From contig NZ_CAMTTF010000001.1 of the NCBI RefSeq assembly GCF_947077765.1, positions 594,818 through 658,817 on the forward strand: a stretch of 64,000 bases of DNA. Direction: 5' to 3'. This document shows, one piece after another, positions 44,974 to 52,218 of the stretch. The first letter of the stretch is position 1, and each line of letters starts with the position of its first letter. A program made the position numbers and the translations under genes. The notes under the pieces were generated by a model that did not search any database, was not told the DNA's origin, and was given only the letters and a program-made list of their open reading frames with translations. The stretch is from Salinibacter grassmerensis. GTDB lineage: Bacteria; Bacteroidota; Rhodothermia; Rhodothermales; Salinibacteraceae.

Positions 44974-45009
44974 CCGGTGGGACACGGGGTTTCGAATCGA
45001 TCCCACCGG
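44974..45009. promoter_or_regulatory. Perfect 9-bp inverted repeat upstream of pyrG
   Basis: CCGGTGGGA (44974-44982) and TCCCACCGG (45001-45009) flank an 18-nt spacer. It lies about 105 bp upstream of the pyrG promoter candidate, so it may be a protein-binding site or part of an older transcript's leader. Role unknown. Confidence 0.4.
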
Positions 45010-45114
45010 AATGTCCCTGTATATGGTCTCCCCCCTCGACCACCAGGCCCTGGTCCCAAACGAAGAAAACTAGGTCATGATTGTACGGTGTGTGCCCGAG
45101 GCCAAGGGGGCGAA

Positions 45115-45144
45115 TTGATAAAGCCCTGCGGGGCCCCCTATCTT
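45115..45144 (+). promoter_or_regulatory. Candidate sigma70-like promoter of pyrG
   Basis: TTGATA (45115-45120), an 18-bp spacer, and TATCTT (45139-45144). The predicted start is near 45151, giving a leader of about 57 nt before the GTG at 45208. Confidence 0.5.
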
Positions 45145-45207
45145 AAAAGTAGTTCCCGTAGATCGAAGTCCCAGTCGTCTTTCCCCCCTCCAATCCTCTT
45201 TCGTGCC

Positions 45208-46905
45208 GTGCAGACCAAGTACATCTTCGTCACCGGTGGCGTCACCTCTTCTCTCGGCAAGGGCATCTTCAGCGCCTCCCTGGGGCGACTGCTTTCCGAC
45301 CGCGGGCTCGACGTGACGATTCAGAAGTTCGACCCGTACATCAACGTTGACCCGGGGACGATGAACCCGTACGAGCACGGCGAGGTCTACGTGACCAACG
45401 ATGGGGCTGAGACCGACCTCGACCTTGGGCACTACGAGCGCTTCCTCGACCAGCCCACCAGCCAGGCCAACAACGTTACCACCGGGCGGGTCTACATGGA
45501 GGTGATTAGCAAAGAGCGGGAGGGGGCGTACCTGGGCAAAACCGTACAGGTGGTGCCCCACATCATCGACGAGATCAAGCACTGGATGTTGAAGCTCGGC
45601 GAGACGGGCGACTATGACGTTGTCATCACCGAGATCGGGGGGACGGTGGGCGACATTGAGGGGCAGCCCTACCTAGAAGCCATCCGCCAGTTGCGCAATG
45701 AGTTGGGCCCGCGCAACACGATGATTGCCCACCTTACGCTCATCCCCCACCTGCGCGCCGCGGGCGAGCTGAAGACGAAGCCGACGCAGCACTCCGTGAA
45801 GGAGCTCCTCGCCCACGGCCTCCAGCCGGACACCATCGTCTGCCGGTCGGAGCGGTCCATCACCACGGAGGTGCGGCGCAAGATCTCCCTCTTCTGCAAC
45901 GTCGAGGAGGAGGCCGTCATCCAGATGCTCGACGCAGAGTCGATCTACGAGGTGCCGCTCCTGCTCCGCGACGAGGGCATGGGGGAGCTCGTCGTCGATC
46001 GCTTCTACCCCGAGAGGGGCGACGACGATGAGGGGTGTAGCGACACGCCCGACCTCGGCGACTGGATTGGGTTCTTGAAGCGCCTGAAGAATCCGGAGGA
46101 AACGATTCCCATCGCCCTCGTGGGGAAGTACGTGGAGCACCAGGACGCCTACAAGTCCATCACCGAAAGCTTCATCCTCGCCGGCGTGCCCGACGAGGTC
46201 CAGGTGGAGGTCAAGTACGTGCCCTCGGAGGACCTGTCGCCGGGCAATGTGGAGTCGCAGCTCGGGGACGTGGCGGGCATTCTCGTGGCCCCCGGCTTTG
46301 GGGACCGGGGTGTAGAGGGCAAGATTCTGGCAGCCCAGTACGCCCGCGAGCACGACGTTCCCTTCTTCGGCATCTGCCTGGGGCTGCAGTGCGCCATCGT
46401 CGAGTTTGCGCGGCACGTATGCGGATGGGACGGGGCCCACTCCACCGAGTTCGATGAGGAGACCGCCTACCCGGTCATCAATCTCATGGAGGAGCAGAAG
46501 GAGATCTCCGACAAGGGGGGCACTATGCGCCTCGGACAGTACGACTGCCGCATTCAGAAGGACTCGCGCGCCCGCGAGATCTACGAAGACGAGATGGTGC
46601 AGGAGCGGCACCGCCACCGGTACGAGGTGAACAACGTTCTCCGCTACAAGCTGCTGGAGGAGGGCATGCGCTTCAGCGGCGTGAACCCCAATACGGACCT
46701 GGTCGAGATTATGGAGCTGCCCGACAAGCGCTGGTTCCTGGGGGTGCAGTTCCATCCGGAGTACCGGACCACCGTGGGGGATCCGCACCCGCTGTTTCAA
46801 TCGTTCGTGCGGGCCTGCACGTCCTACGCCCACGAGGAGGACCTCGTCACCGCACCCCAGCCGCCCGAGCGCAAGGCGGTCCCCCTCGCGTCGGTCGACA
46901 TGTAG
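45208..46905 (+). CDS. pyrG: CTP synthase
   Basis: Makes CTP from UTP, glutamine and ATP; 565 aa. The synthase domain begins with KYIFVTGGVTSSLGKG and has GTMNPYEHGEVYVTNDGAE and EIGGTVGDIEGQPYLEA. The glutaminase domain (about 300-555) holds the nucleophile in FFGICLGLQCA and the His-Glu pair in QFHPEYRT. The start is a GTG at 45208 (VQTKYIFVTGG); upstream in-frame residues are not family-like. The acidic C-terminal end is normal for the organism. Confidence 0.97.
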   Translation: MQTKYIFVTGGVTSSLGKGIFSASLGRLLSDRGLDVTIQKFDPYINVDPGTMNPYEHGEVYVTNDGAETDLDLGHYERFLDQPTSQANNVTTGRVYMEVISKEREGAYLGKTVQVVPHIIDEIKHWMLKLGETGDYDVVITEIGGTVGDIEGQPYLEAIRQLRNELGPRNTMIAHLTLIPHLRAAGELKTKPTQHSVKELLAHGLQPDTIVCRSERSITTEVRRKISLFCNVEEEAVIQMLDAESIYEVPLLLRDEGMGELVVDRFYPERGDDDEGCSDTPDLGDWIGFLKRLKNPEETIPIALVGKYVEHQDAYKSITESFILAGVPDEVQVEVKYVPSEDLSPGNVESQLGDVAGILVAPGFGDRGVEGKILAAQYAREHDVPFFGICLGLQCAIVEFARHVCGWDGAHSTEFDEETAYPVINLMEEQKEISDKGGTMRLGQYDCRIQKDSRAREIYEDEMVQERHRHRYEVNNVLRYKLLEEGMRFSGVNPNTDLVEIMELPDKRWFLGVQFHPEYRTTVGDPHPLFQSFVRACTSYAHEEDLVTAPQPPERKAVPLASVDM

Positions 46906-46943
46906 TCGCCAGGTGTGTGCGGACGGAGGGCAGAGGGACACAA

Positions 46944-47001
46944 GGGCCCCCCGAAAAGCGAACCACACCGCTGTGGTTTGAACGAAACGAGCGGGGGCCC
47001 C
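46944..47001. terminator. Nested hairpin between convergent pyrG and lexA-like genes
   Basis: An outer stem GGGCCCCC(C)G / CGGGGGCCC (46944-46953 with 46992-47000) encloses an inner perfect hairpin AACCACA-ccgc-TGTGGTT (46961-46978). It lies 38 bp past the pyrG stop. T-tracts are short, so it may be a two-way terminator of moderate strength or simply an extruding palindrome. Confidence 0.45.
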
Positions 47002-47148
47002 GATCGGCACATCAAACTGCCAACCAGCACGTGCGTCGTCTCTCGGGCACGAAGGGCCGAACGTCGTCTGCCCCGCCGCGCGGGACACAGATGAGGCCCG
47101 CATCGAGAAGGTCCTCCACGGCCGGGATGGATGGCCCTGCAACGAGAA

Positions 47149-47799
47149 CTACAGTGTACGGATGAGGCCCAGCACGCGGCCGATGACGTAGTAGTCGGAA
47201 TCCGTCGGTGAGAACGTTTCTTCGGCGTAGTGGGGGGCGGTGGGACGAAGGTGAATCTTTCGGTTGGCGAACTCGAACTCGCGCGCCAGCAACTGGTCTT
47301 GGAGGAGAACGGCCACCAGGGTCCTGTTGTCCAGGTCGTCCCACTCCATCTCTTCAACTAGCAAGAGGTCCCCCTTCTGGACGCCCGTCTCGGTCATTCC
47401 ATCGTCGCCGGCCCGCCCAAGAAGACAGTCGTCGGGCGTTCGGGCATTGCGCAGGAGTTGGTAATCGACGGACAGGGTGCCGGCGGGCCGCTCCCGGAGC
47501 CGCTCCGGGTGGTCGCTGGGCGTGCGGCTCACGATGGGAAGGTTCGGAGGGCCTCCGCCCCGCCCGAGCGGGTCCTGCTCCTGCTCCGCAAGCTGGATGC
47601 TCCGGGCCTTGTGCTTCTCGCGCTCGATCCAGCCCTTCTCCTCAAGCTTCTGGAGAAGCTTGTAGACGCCATTCGTCGACGCGATGTCCAGGGCGTCCCC
47701 AATCTCCTGAAGGGTGGGGGGCTTCCGGTGGCGGTCGAGGTACTGCTCGATAAAGTCGTACGCCTGATTCTGGCGTTGGGTAAGGGGGGCCTTGCTCAT
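47149..47799 (-). CDS. lexA: LexA-family repressor lacking autocleavage residues
   Basis: 216 aa from the ATG at 47799. The N-terminal winged helix is LexA-like: MSKAPLTQRQNQAYDFIEQY, then PPTLQEIGDALDIAS and a recognition region STNGVYKLLQKLEEKGWIERE. The C-terminal domain aligns across LPIVSRTPSDHP, RAGDDGMTETGVQKGDLLLVEE, LVAVLLQDQLLAREF and VIGRVLGLIR. The residues needed for SOS self-cleavage are all changed: S95-D96 stands where the Ala-Gly scissile bond should be, G134 replaces the catalytic serine, and A172 replaces the catalytic lysine. It therefore should not cleave itself with RecA. It is divergent from the dcw cluster. Confidence 0.85.
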   Translation of the reverse strand: MSKAPLTQRQNQAYDFIEQYLDRHRKPPTLQEIGDALDIASTNGVYKLLQKLEEKGWIEREKHKARSIQLAEQEQDPLGRGGGPPNLPIVSRTPSDHPERLRERPAGTLSVDYQLLRNARTPDDCLLGRAGDDGMTETGVQKGDLLLVEEMEWDDLDNRTLVAVLLQDQLLAREFEFANRKIHLRPTAPHYAEETFSPTDSDYYVIGRVLGLIRTL

Positions 47800-47912
47800 G
47801 AGAGCGAGAAGAGCTGGGGGGACGGGCGGAGAGCGTGCGGGGCGTGCAGGAATGTCATCGCGAGGGACTGCAAACATATGTGCGCCCGCCCCGGCGGGGC
47901 AAGAAAAAAGAG

Positions 47913-47949
47913 GTGAAAATATTTTCTTTAGTGGGTGAAAATGTTTTCA
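47913..47949. promoter_or_regulatory. Paired AT-rich palindromic operators
   Basis: Two near-identical sites, GTGAAAATATTTTC (47913-47926) and GTGAAAATGTTTTCA (47935-47949). Each is palindromic around its centre, and the centres (47920.5 and 47942.5) are 22 bp apart, two helical turns on the same face. They lie just upstream of the putative lexA -35 on the minus strand. A dimeric repressor, most simply the LexA-like protein itself, is the likely binder; this is inference. Confidence 0.6.
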
Positions 47950-47952
47950 TTA

Positions 47953-47968
47953 CGTCGTCGAGACGACG
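47953..47968. promoter_or_regulatory. Perfect GC-rich palindrome next to the paired operators
   Basis: CGTCGTC and GACGACG with a 2-nt centre form a perfect 7-bp inverted repeat starting 4 bp from the second AT-rich palindrome. It could be a third operator or a separate factor's site. Confidence 0.4.
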
Positions 47969-48051
47969 GAGTTGGTCCGCATTTCCACATGTGCGGGCGG
48001 CTCAGTCGAGGGAAAACGGGGGCGATAATCGCCTTTTGGCGCCGCTGAGCC

Positions 48052-48079
48052 TTGACATTGGCCCGGAACCGCGTACATT
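48052..48079 (+). promoter_or_regulatory. sigma70-like promoter of the dcw cluster (Pmra)
   Basis: TTGACA (48052-48057), a 16-bp spacer, and TACATT (48074-48079). The -35 is a perfect E. coli consensus. The predicted start is near 48086, inside the row of TGGGG boxes, which places MraZ binding on the promoter itself. Confidence 0.65.
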
Positions 48080-48080
48080 G

Positions 48081-48114
48081 TGGGGCGCGTGGGGAAATGT
48101 GGGGAACCGTCCCA
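48081..48114 (+). promoter_or_regulatory. MraZ operator: repeated TGGGG boxes
   Basis: TGGGG occurs at 48081-48085, 48090-48094 and 48100-48104, and its inverted form TCCCA at 48110-48114, spaced 9-10 bp apart. E. coli MraZ binds TGGGN repeats with a 10-bp period upstream of mraZ, so this is very probably the autoregulatory site. Confidence 0.75.
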
Positions 48115-48180
48115 AGATGTCTTCCGCTTCTCTGTTCTCATTTGCCGTTCCGCCGGGCCACTCGTGGGGCGTTTCCAGTC

Positions 48181-48618
48181 ATGGCGTTCAAAGGACAGGC
48201 TGAATATTCCGTCGATAGCAAGGGCCGGGTCGCCATCCCGGCCAAGATGCGGAAGTCCTTGTCGCCCGCCGCGAATGAGACGTTTACCGTTACGCGGGGG
48301 TTCGAAGACTGCATTTTCCTCTACCCGATGGACGAATGGGCTGATATTGAGGAGGAGATCGACGAGCTGAACATGTACGACCGAGAGGTTCGAAATTTCG
48401 TGCGCCTCATCATGCGATGGGCCAACGAGGTATCCCTCGACGGACAGGGGCGCATCAGCATCCCGAACTCGCTGATCGATTTTGCCGGGCTCGACGATTC
48501 GGCCCTCATTCTGGGGGCGTTCGACCACATTGAGATCTGGGACCCGGGGCAGTTCGACGGGTACCTCAACGAGCAGACCAACGACTACGAAACGCTTGCC
48601 GAGAGCGTTATGAGGTAG
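48181..48618 (+). CDS. mraZ: Transcriptional regulator MraZ
   Basis: 145-aa DNA-binding protein with two AbrB-like halves, the first gene of the dcw cluster. The first half reads [20 protein letters not shown], with the DSKGR motif; the second repeats it as [19 protein letters not shown]. MraZ forms rings and represses the cluster. The start ATG lies about 67 bp after the last operator box. Residue [15 protein letters not shown] is the family hallmark. Confidence 0.97.
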   Translation: MAFKGQAEYSVDSKGRVAIPAKMRKSLSPAANETFTVTRGFEDCIFLYPMDEWADIEEEIDELNMYDREVRNFVRLIMRWANEVSLDGQGRISIPNSLIDFAGLDDSALILGAFDHIEIWDPGQFDGYLNEQTNDYETLAESVMR

Positions 48619-48652
48619 AGACGACTTCCCGCAGGGACCCGGCCACGAACCG

Positions 48653-49663
48653 ATGTCAGACGACGATTCTCAGAACGATTCTGCTCCGGCGGGGAACCCT
48701 CGCCGGTACGCGACTGACTTTCACGCACCTGTTCTTTCACACGACGTACAGGCCCGACTCGTCACCGACGCGTCCGGTTGCTACGTAGACGCGACCCTCG
48801 GTGGGGGAGGGCACACCCGCGCCCTGCTCGACGTGCTCGGCCCCGACGGATTTGTCCTCGGCATCGACCGGGACCCGGAGGCGTTGGGCACGGCCCGTGA
48901 CCGCCTCGCCGACGAACGCGACGGGGAGCGCTTCCAGGCAGTGCATGGCACCTTTGGAAATCTGCGGGATGTGCTGGCGGCCGAGGACCTCATTCCCATC
49001 GATGGGCTGCTGCTGGACCTCGGTGTCTCGTCCCATCAGATCGACGCCCCCGAGCGGGGCTTCAGCTTCCGGGAGGAGGGCCCGCTCGACATGCGGATGG
49101 ATCCGCAGCGTGGTCTCACCGCGCAGCAAATCGTGAACGACTGGGGCGAGCGTGACCTGCGCGATGTACTCCGCGAGTACGGGGAAGAATCGCGGGCGAG
49201 ACAAATTGCCCGGGCCCTCTGCGACGCCCGCCCGCTCAGCACGACGCGGGCCCTGGCGGAGGTCGTGGAGGGCTGCGTGCCGCCCCCCGACACGGTCAAG
49301 ACCCTAACCCGCGTCTTCCAGGCGCTCCGCATCGCGGTGAACGCCGAGCTCGACGAGTTGGAGACTGTGCTGGAGCAGGCCACGGAGGTGGTCCGCACGG
49401 GGGGGCGCATCGCGGCAATCAGCTATCACTCGCTGGAGGACCGGCGGGTGAAGCGATATCTCCGCTACGGCAACTTTGAGGGCAAGCCGCGCCGCGACCT
49501 GTATGGCACCCTCGTGGCGCCCTGGGCCGAGACGCCCCGCGGTCCCATCGAGGCCGATGATTCGGAGGTGGAGGCCAACCCCCGAGCACGGAGCGCGCAC
49601 CTCCGGGTGGCCGAGCGACGGGACGACGATGAGGCCGGGTCTCCGGTCCCGCCGCTCTCGTGA
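48653..49663 (+). CDS. rsmH: 16S rRNA (cytosine(1402)-N(4))-methyltransferase
   Basis: SAM-dependent rRNA methylase formerly called MraW, 336 aa. Motifs: [16 protein letters not shown] for SAM binding, [38 protein letters not shown], and [17 protein letters not shown] near the end. It starts 34 bp after mraZ. Confidence 0.97.
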   Translation: MSDDDSQNDSAPAGNPRRYATDFHAPVLSHDVQARLVTDASGCYVDATLGGGGHTRALLDVLGPDGFVLGIDRDPEALGTARDRLADERDGERFQAVHGTFGNLRDVLAAEDLIPIDGLLLDLGVSSHQIDAPERGFSFREEGPLDMRMDPQRGLTAQQIVNDWGERDLRDVLREYGEESRARQIARALCDARPLSTTRALAEVVEGCVPPPDTVKTLTRVFQALRIAVNAELDELETVLEQATEVVRTGGRIAAISYHSLEDRRVKRYLRYGNFEGKPRRDLYGTLVAPWAETPRGPIEADDSEVEANPRARSAHLRVAERRDDDEAGSPVPPLS

Positions 49664-49703
49664 GGCGAACTCGCATTCGCAACATTCGATCCGACACAGC
49701 ACC

Positions 49704-50201
49704 ATGAGCAGACGAAACGGCTCCGCACGTACAGGACGATCTTCTACTGGGTCCCCCCTGCGGCACGGCCGTGGGGACGGGGCCCCGAGCGACTCCGCCG
49801 CGTCGAGTGCGGTCTCCGGCGCCGCGTCCGACGGCTGGGTGCGGCACGGCACGGCGCTTCCGGGGTGGACCGACCTCGAGCCCTCTCAGAATCGCCGCCG
49901 CAACACGCCCGAGGGGGCATTCCTGGAAAACGTGTCGACCCTTCGATTTTCGCTCCTCATCCTTGCGGTCGCGGCGGTGTTTACCCTTTACGTAGGGCAC
50001 GTGCACGCCACGACCGATCTGTACAACCAGCTTCAGAAAGCCCGGACCGAAAACCAGCGCCTGCACCTCAAGCACAACCGCCTCCAGGGCGAATTCGGAC
50101 GCCGCGTCGGCCCGTCGGTCATCTACGAGCGTGCCCGCGAACTTGGACTACAGGGGAGCGTCACGTACGGACCGCCCATTACTGTCGAACCCGTCGAATA
50201 A
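49704..50201 (+). CDS. ftsL: FtsL-like cell-division protein
   Basis: Bitopic inner-membrane divisome protein, 165 aa. A long, Ser/Arg/Gly-rich cytoplasmic tail (residues 1-80) precedes the transmembrane helix (about 81-98, RFSLLILAVAAVFTLYVGHV) and a periplasmic coiled coil (about 103-135, TDLYNQLQKARTENQRLHLK). Sequence identity among FtsL proteins is low, so the call rests on topology and on position between rsmH and ftsI. The cytoplasmic tail is roughly double that of E. coli FtsL. Confidence 0.8.
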   Translation: MSRRNGSARTGRSSTGSPLRHGRGDGAPSDSAASSAVSGAASDGWVRHGTALPGWTDLEPSQNRRRNTPEGAFLENVSTLRFSLLILAVAAVFTLYVGHVHATTDLYNQLQKARTENQRLHLKHNRLQGEFGRRVGPSVIYERARELGLQGSVTYGPPITVEPVE

Positions 50202-50261
50202 TACCGAACGGCACACGGAGGCGCCCTGACGCGCCTGCGTTCTTTTCCACCCCAACCGCAA

Positions 50262-52214
50262 ATGCCCATGAAGCCCAAAGACCAGATTCTGGCCCGGATG
50301 TACGTGGCGCTGACGCTGCTGGGCCTCGCCCCGCTGGCCGTCGCGGTGCAGATGGGCCAGATTGTGGTGACCGAAACGGACGCGCTCCGCGATCAGGTGC
50401 GGGCGCAGGCCCGCTCATCGGTGACGATTCCGGCCATGCGCGGTGCCATTCTGGACCGGGACGGGCGGGGCCTCGCAACCAACACGGCCCGGTACGACCT
50501 GGCCGTGGACCCCACGGTGGACGGGTTTCAGAAGCAGGCGAGGACGTTCTTTGACAAGCTGGCCGGCCTAACCGACGCGTCGGCGTCGCAGTACCGGCGG
50601 CAGGTGCGCGACCGGCACAGTCCGCAGTACGTGAAGCTACGGGAAGAGCTCACGCCCCGCCAGTACGAAACCATTCGGGGGTGGGACGTGCCGGGCGTGA
50701 TTCTCACGCCGGAGTTCGGCCGGCGCTACAACTACGGGTCGACGGCGGCCCACGTGACCGGACACGTGGGGAGCGACGGGAACGGCCTCGCCGGGCTGGA
50801 GCTGGCGTACGACGACACGCTGACCGGCACGCCCGGGCGCCGCATCGTGCGACGGGACCGGAGCGGACGCATCGAGGCGCATGTGGGGGGGAAGGTGGTG
50901 CAGCCGGAGCGGGGCGACGACCTCGTGCTCACGATTGACCTGACGCGTCAGGCGGCGCTCGAAAATGAGCTTCGCCGTGGCGTGCGGGAGAGCGGGGCCG
51001 AGTGGGGAACGGCCGTGGCGATGGACCCGAGCACCGGCGCCATCCTCGGCATGGCCAATGTGCCGACCTACAATCCCAATCGTCCCGGCCGAGCCCCCAG
51101 CGGGGCGCGGCGCAATCGGGCCCTCACCGATCGGTTCGAGCCGGGCTCCACCTTCAAGCTCGTCGGGGCCGTTTCGGCCATCGAGCAGGACCTCGTGTCC
51201 CTCGACGACTCGGTAGAGACCGGCGACGGCTGGGCCGTCTTCCACGGCTACACGATGAAGGACGTGCAGGCGCACGGGACGATCTCGTTTGCCGACGTCA
51301 TTGCGAAGTCGAGCAATGTAGGCATGGCCAAGACGGTGAAGGAGCTCGACCCAGGCACCTACTATCAATACGCCCGCAACATGGGTTTCAGTCAGCCCAC
51401 GTGGATCGACCTTCCCGGGGAGGTGGGGGGCGTGTTGAAGCGGCCGCCTCAGTGGAGCGCCACGACTCAGACCTCGATGGCCATCGGCTACGAGGTATCG
51501 ATCACGCCGCTGCAACTAATCACGGCCTACAGCGCGCTGGCGAACGGTGGCCTCATCAAGCGCCCCTATGTCGTCGCCGAGCGGCGGGACGTAACGGGGA
51601 AGACCCTTTGGGAGAACGAGCCGGAGACCATCCGGCGGGCCTTTCGGGAAGAGACAGCCGATACGCTCCGCTCCGCCTTTGAGCGCGCCGTCGAGGACGG
51701 GACGGGCACCAACGCCCAGATCGACGGCCTCCGCGTGGCGGGGAAGACGGGCACGGCCCTCCGGCTCGCGGACGGGGAGTATTCTGCGGACGAGACCCGC
51801 GCCTCCTTTGCTGGGTTTTTCCCTGCCGACGCGCCGGAGGTGGCGCTGCTTGTGGTGCTGGGGTCGCCCCAGGGAGGCCCCCACGGCGGTGAGGTGGCCG
51901 CGCCGGTATTTCGGCGGGTGGCGCGCCGGTGGGCGGGCACGTTCCCCGCGGTGGTGGACCGCATGACGCCGGACTCGTCGCCCGCCTCGACCGTGGCACC
52001 GACGAGTGCCACCCCGTCGGCGGACACGCTTCCGTCGGGGCGGCCGGCCGCGATGCCCGACCTGACTGGACTCAGCACACGCCGGGCGGTGGCGTGGCTG
52101 CGGGAGCGAGACATTGAGCCGCAGCTCGATGGAGAAGGGGAGATTGTGCGCCAGCGGCCTCGTCCTGGGGCCCCGCTCCCGAAGACTCGTGCCCTTCTCA
52201 CGGCGGCCCAGTGA
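50262..52214 (+). CDS. ftsI: Peptidoglycan D,D-transpeptidase FtsI (PBP3-like) with PASTA domain
   Basis: Septal class B penicillin-binding protein, 650 aa. One N-terminal membrane helix, a pedestal domain, and the transpeptidase domain with the active-site serine S296 in STFK (296-299), the SSN triad at 350-352 and KTGT at 495-498. A Ser/Thr/Pro-rich linker leads to one C-terminal PASTA repeat (AAMPDLTGLSTRRAVAWLRE), as in the Spo0VD/PBP2x style. ATGs at 50262 and 50268 are both possible. It is followed after 4 bp by murE. Confidence 0.95.
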   Translation: MPMKPKDQILARMYVALTLLGLAPLAVAVQMGQIVVTETDALRDQVRAQARSSVTIPAMRGAILDRDGRGLATNTARYDLAVDPTVDGFQKQARTFFDKLAGLTDASASQYRRQVRDRHSPQYVKLREELTPRQYETIRGWDVPGVILTPEFGRRYNYGSTAAHVTGHVGSDGNGLAGLELAYDDTLTGTPGRRIVRRDRSGRIEAHVGGKVVQPERGDDLVLTIDLTRQAALENELRRGVRESGAEWGTAVAMDPSTGAILGMANVPTYNPNRPGRAPSGARRNRALTDRFEPGSTFKLVGAVSAIEQDLVSLDDSVETGDGWAVFHGYTMKDVQAHGTISFADVIAKSSNVGMAKTVKELDPGTYYQYARNMGFSQPTWIDLPGEVGGVLKRPPQWSATTQTSMAIGYEVSITPLQLITAYSALANGGLIKRPYVVAERRDVTGKTLWENEPETIRRAFREETADTLRSAFERAVEDGTGTNAQIDGLRVAGKTGTALRLADGEYSADETRASFAGFFPADAPEVALLVVLGSPQGGPHGGEVAAPVFRRVARRWAGTFPAVVDRMTPDSSPASTVAPTSATPSADTLPSGRPAAMPDLTGLSTRRAVAWLRERDIEPQLDGEGEIVRQRPRPGAPLPKTRALLTAAQ

Positions 52215-52218
52215 GCCG

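Larger units (their letters stand above)
44670..45207. other. Long leader / intergenic region upstream of pyrG
   Basis: 538 bp. It contains a weak CCGGG-atgatg-CCCGG hairpin at 44738-44753 near the CBS gene end, a perfect 9-bp inverted repeat at 44974-45009, and a promoter candidate at 45115-45144. A 92-codon reading frame at 44795-45073 exists but its codon use is unlike the neighbours, so I do not call it. Confidence 0.5.
47800..48180. promoter_or_regulatory. lexA-like / mraZ divergent regulatory region
   Basis: 381 bp packed with palindromes. From left to right: GCCCCG-g-CGGGGC (47888-47900), GAAAATATTTTC (47915-47926), TGAAAA-tg-TTTTCA (47936-47949), CGTCGTC-ga-GACGACG (47953-47968), GGCGAT-a-ATCGCC (48021-48033), then the mraZ promoter and TGGGG boxes. 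On the minus strand TTGCCC (47906-47901) and TATGTT 18 bp later could be the lexA promoter. Confidence 0.65.

Noticed and set aside
44985-45005. GGTTTCGAATCGATCCC, reminiscent of a tRNA T-arm
   Set aside because: No acceptor stem, D-arm or anticodon arm can be folded around it.
44795-45073. 92-codon plus-strand frame before pyrG
   Set aside because: Codon third positions and rare codons (AGA, GGA, CCA) differ from neighbours, no family resemblance, and it spans an inverted repeat.
45673-47142. 489-codon minus-strand open frame opposite pyrG
   Set aside because: Antisense shadow; pyrG is unambiguous.
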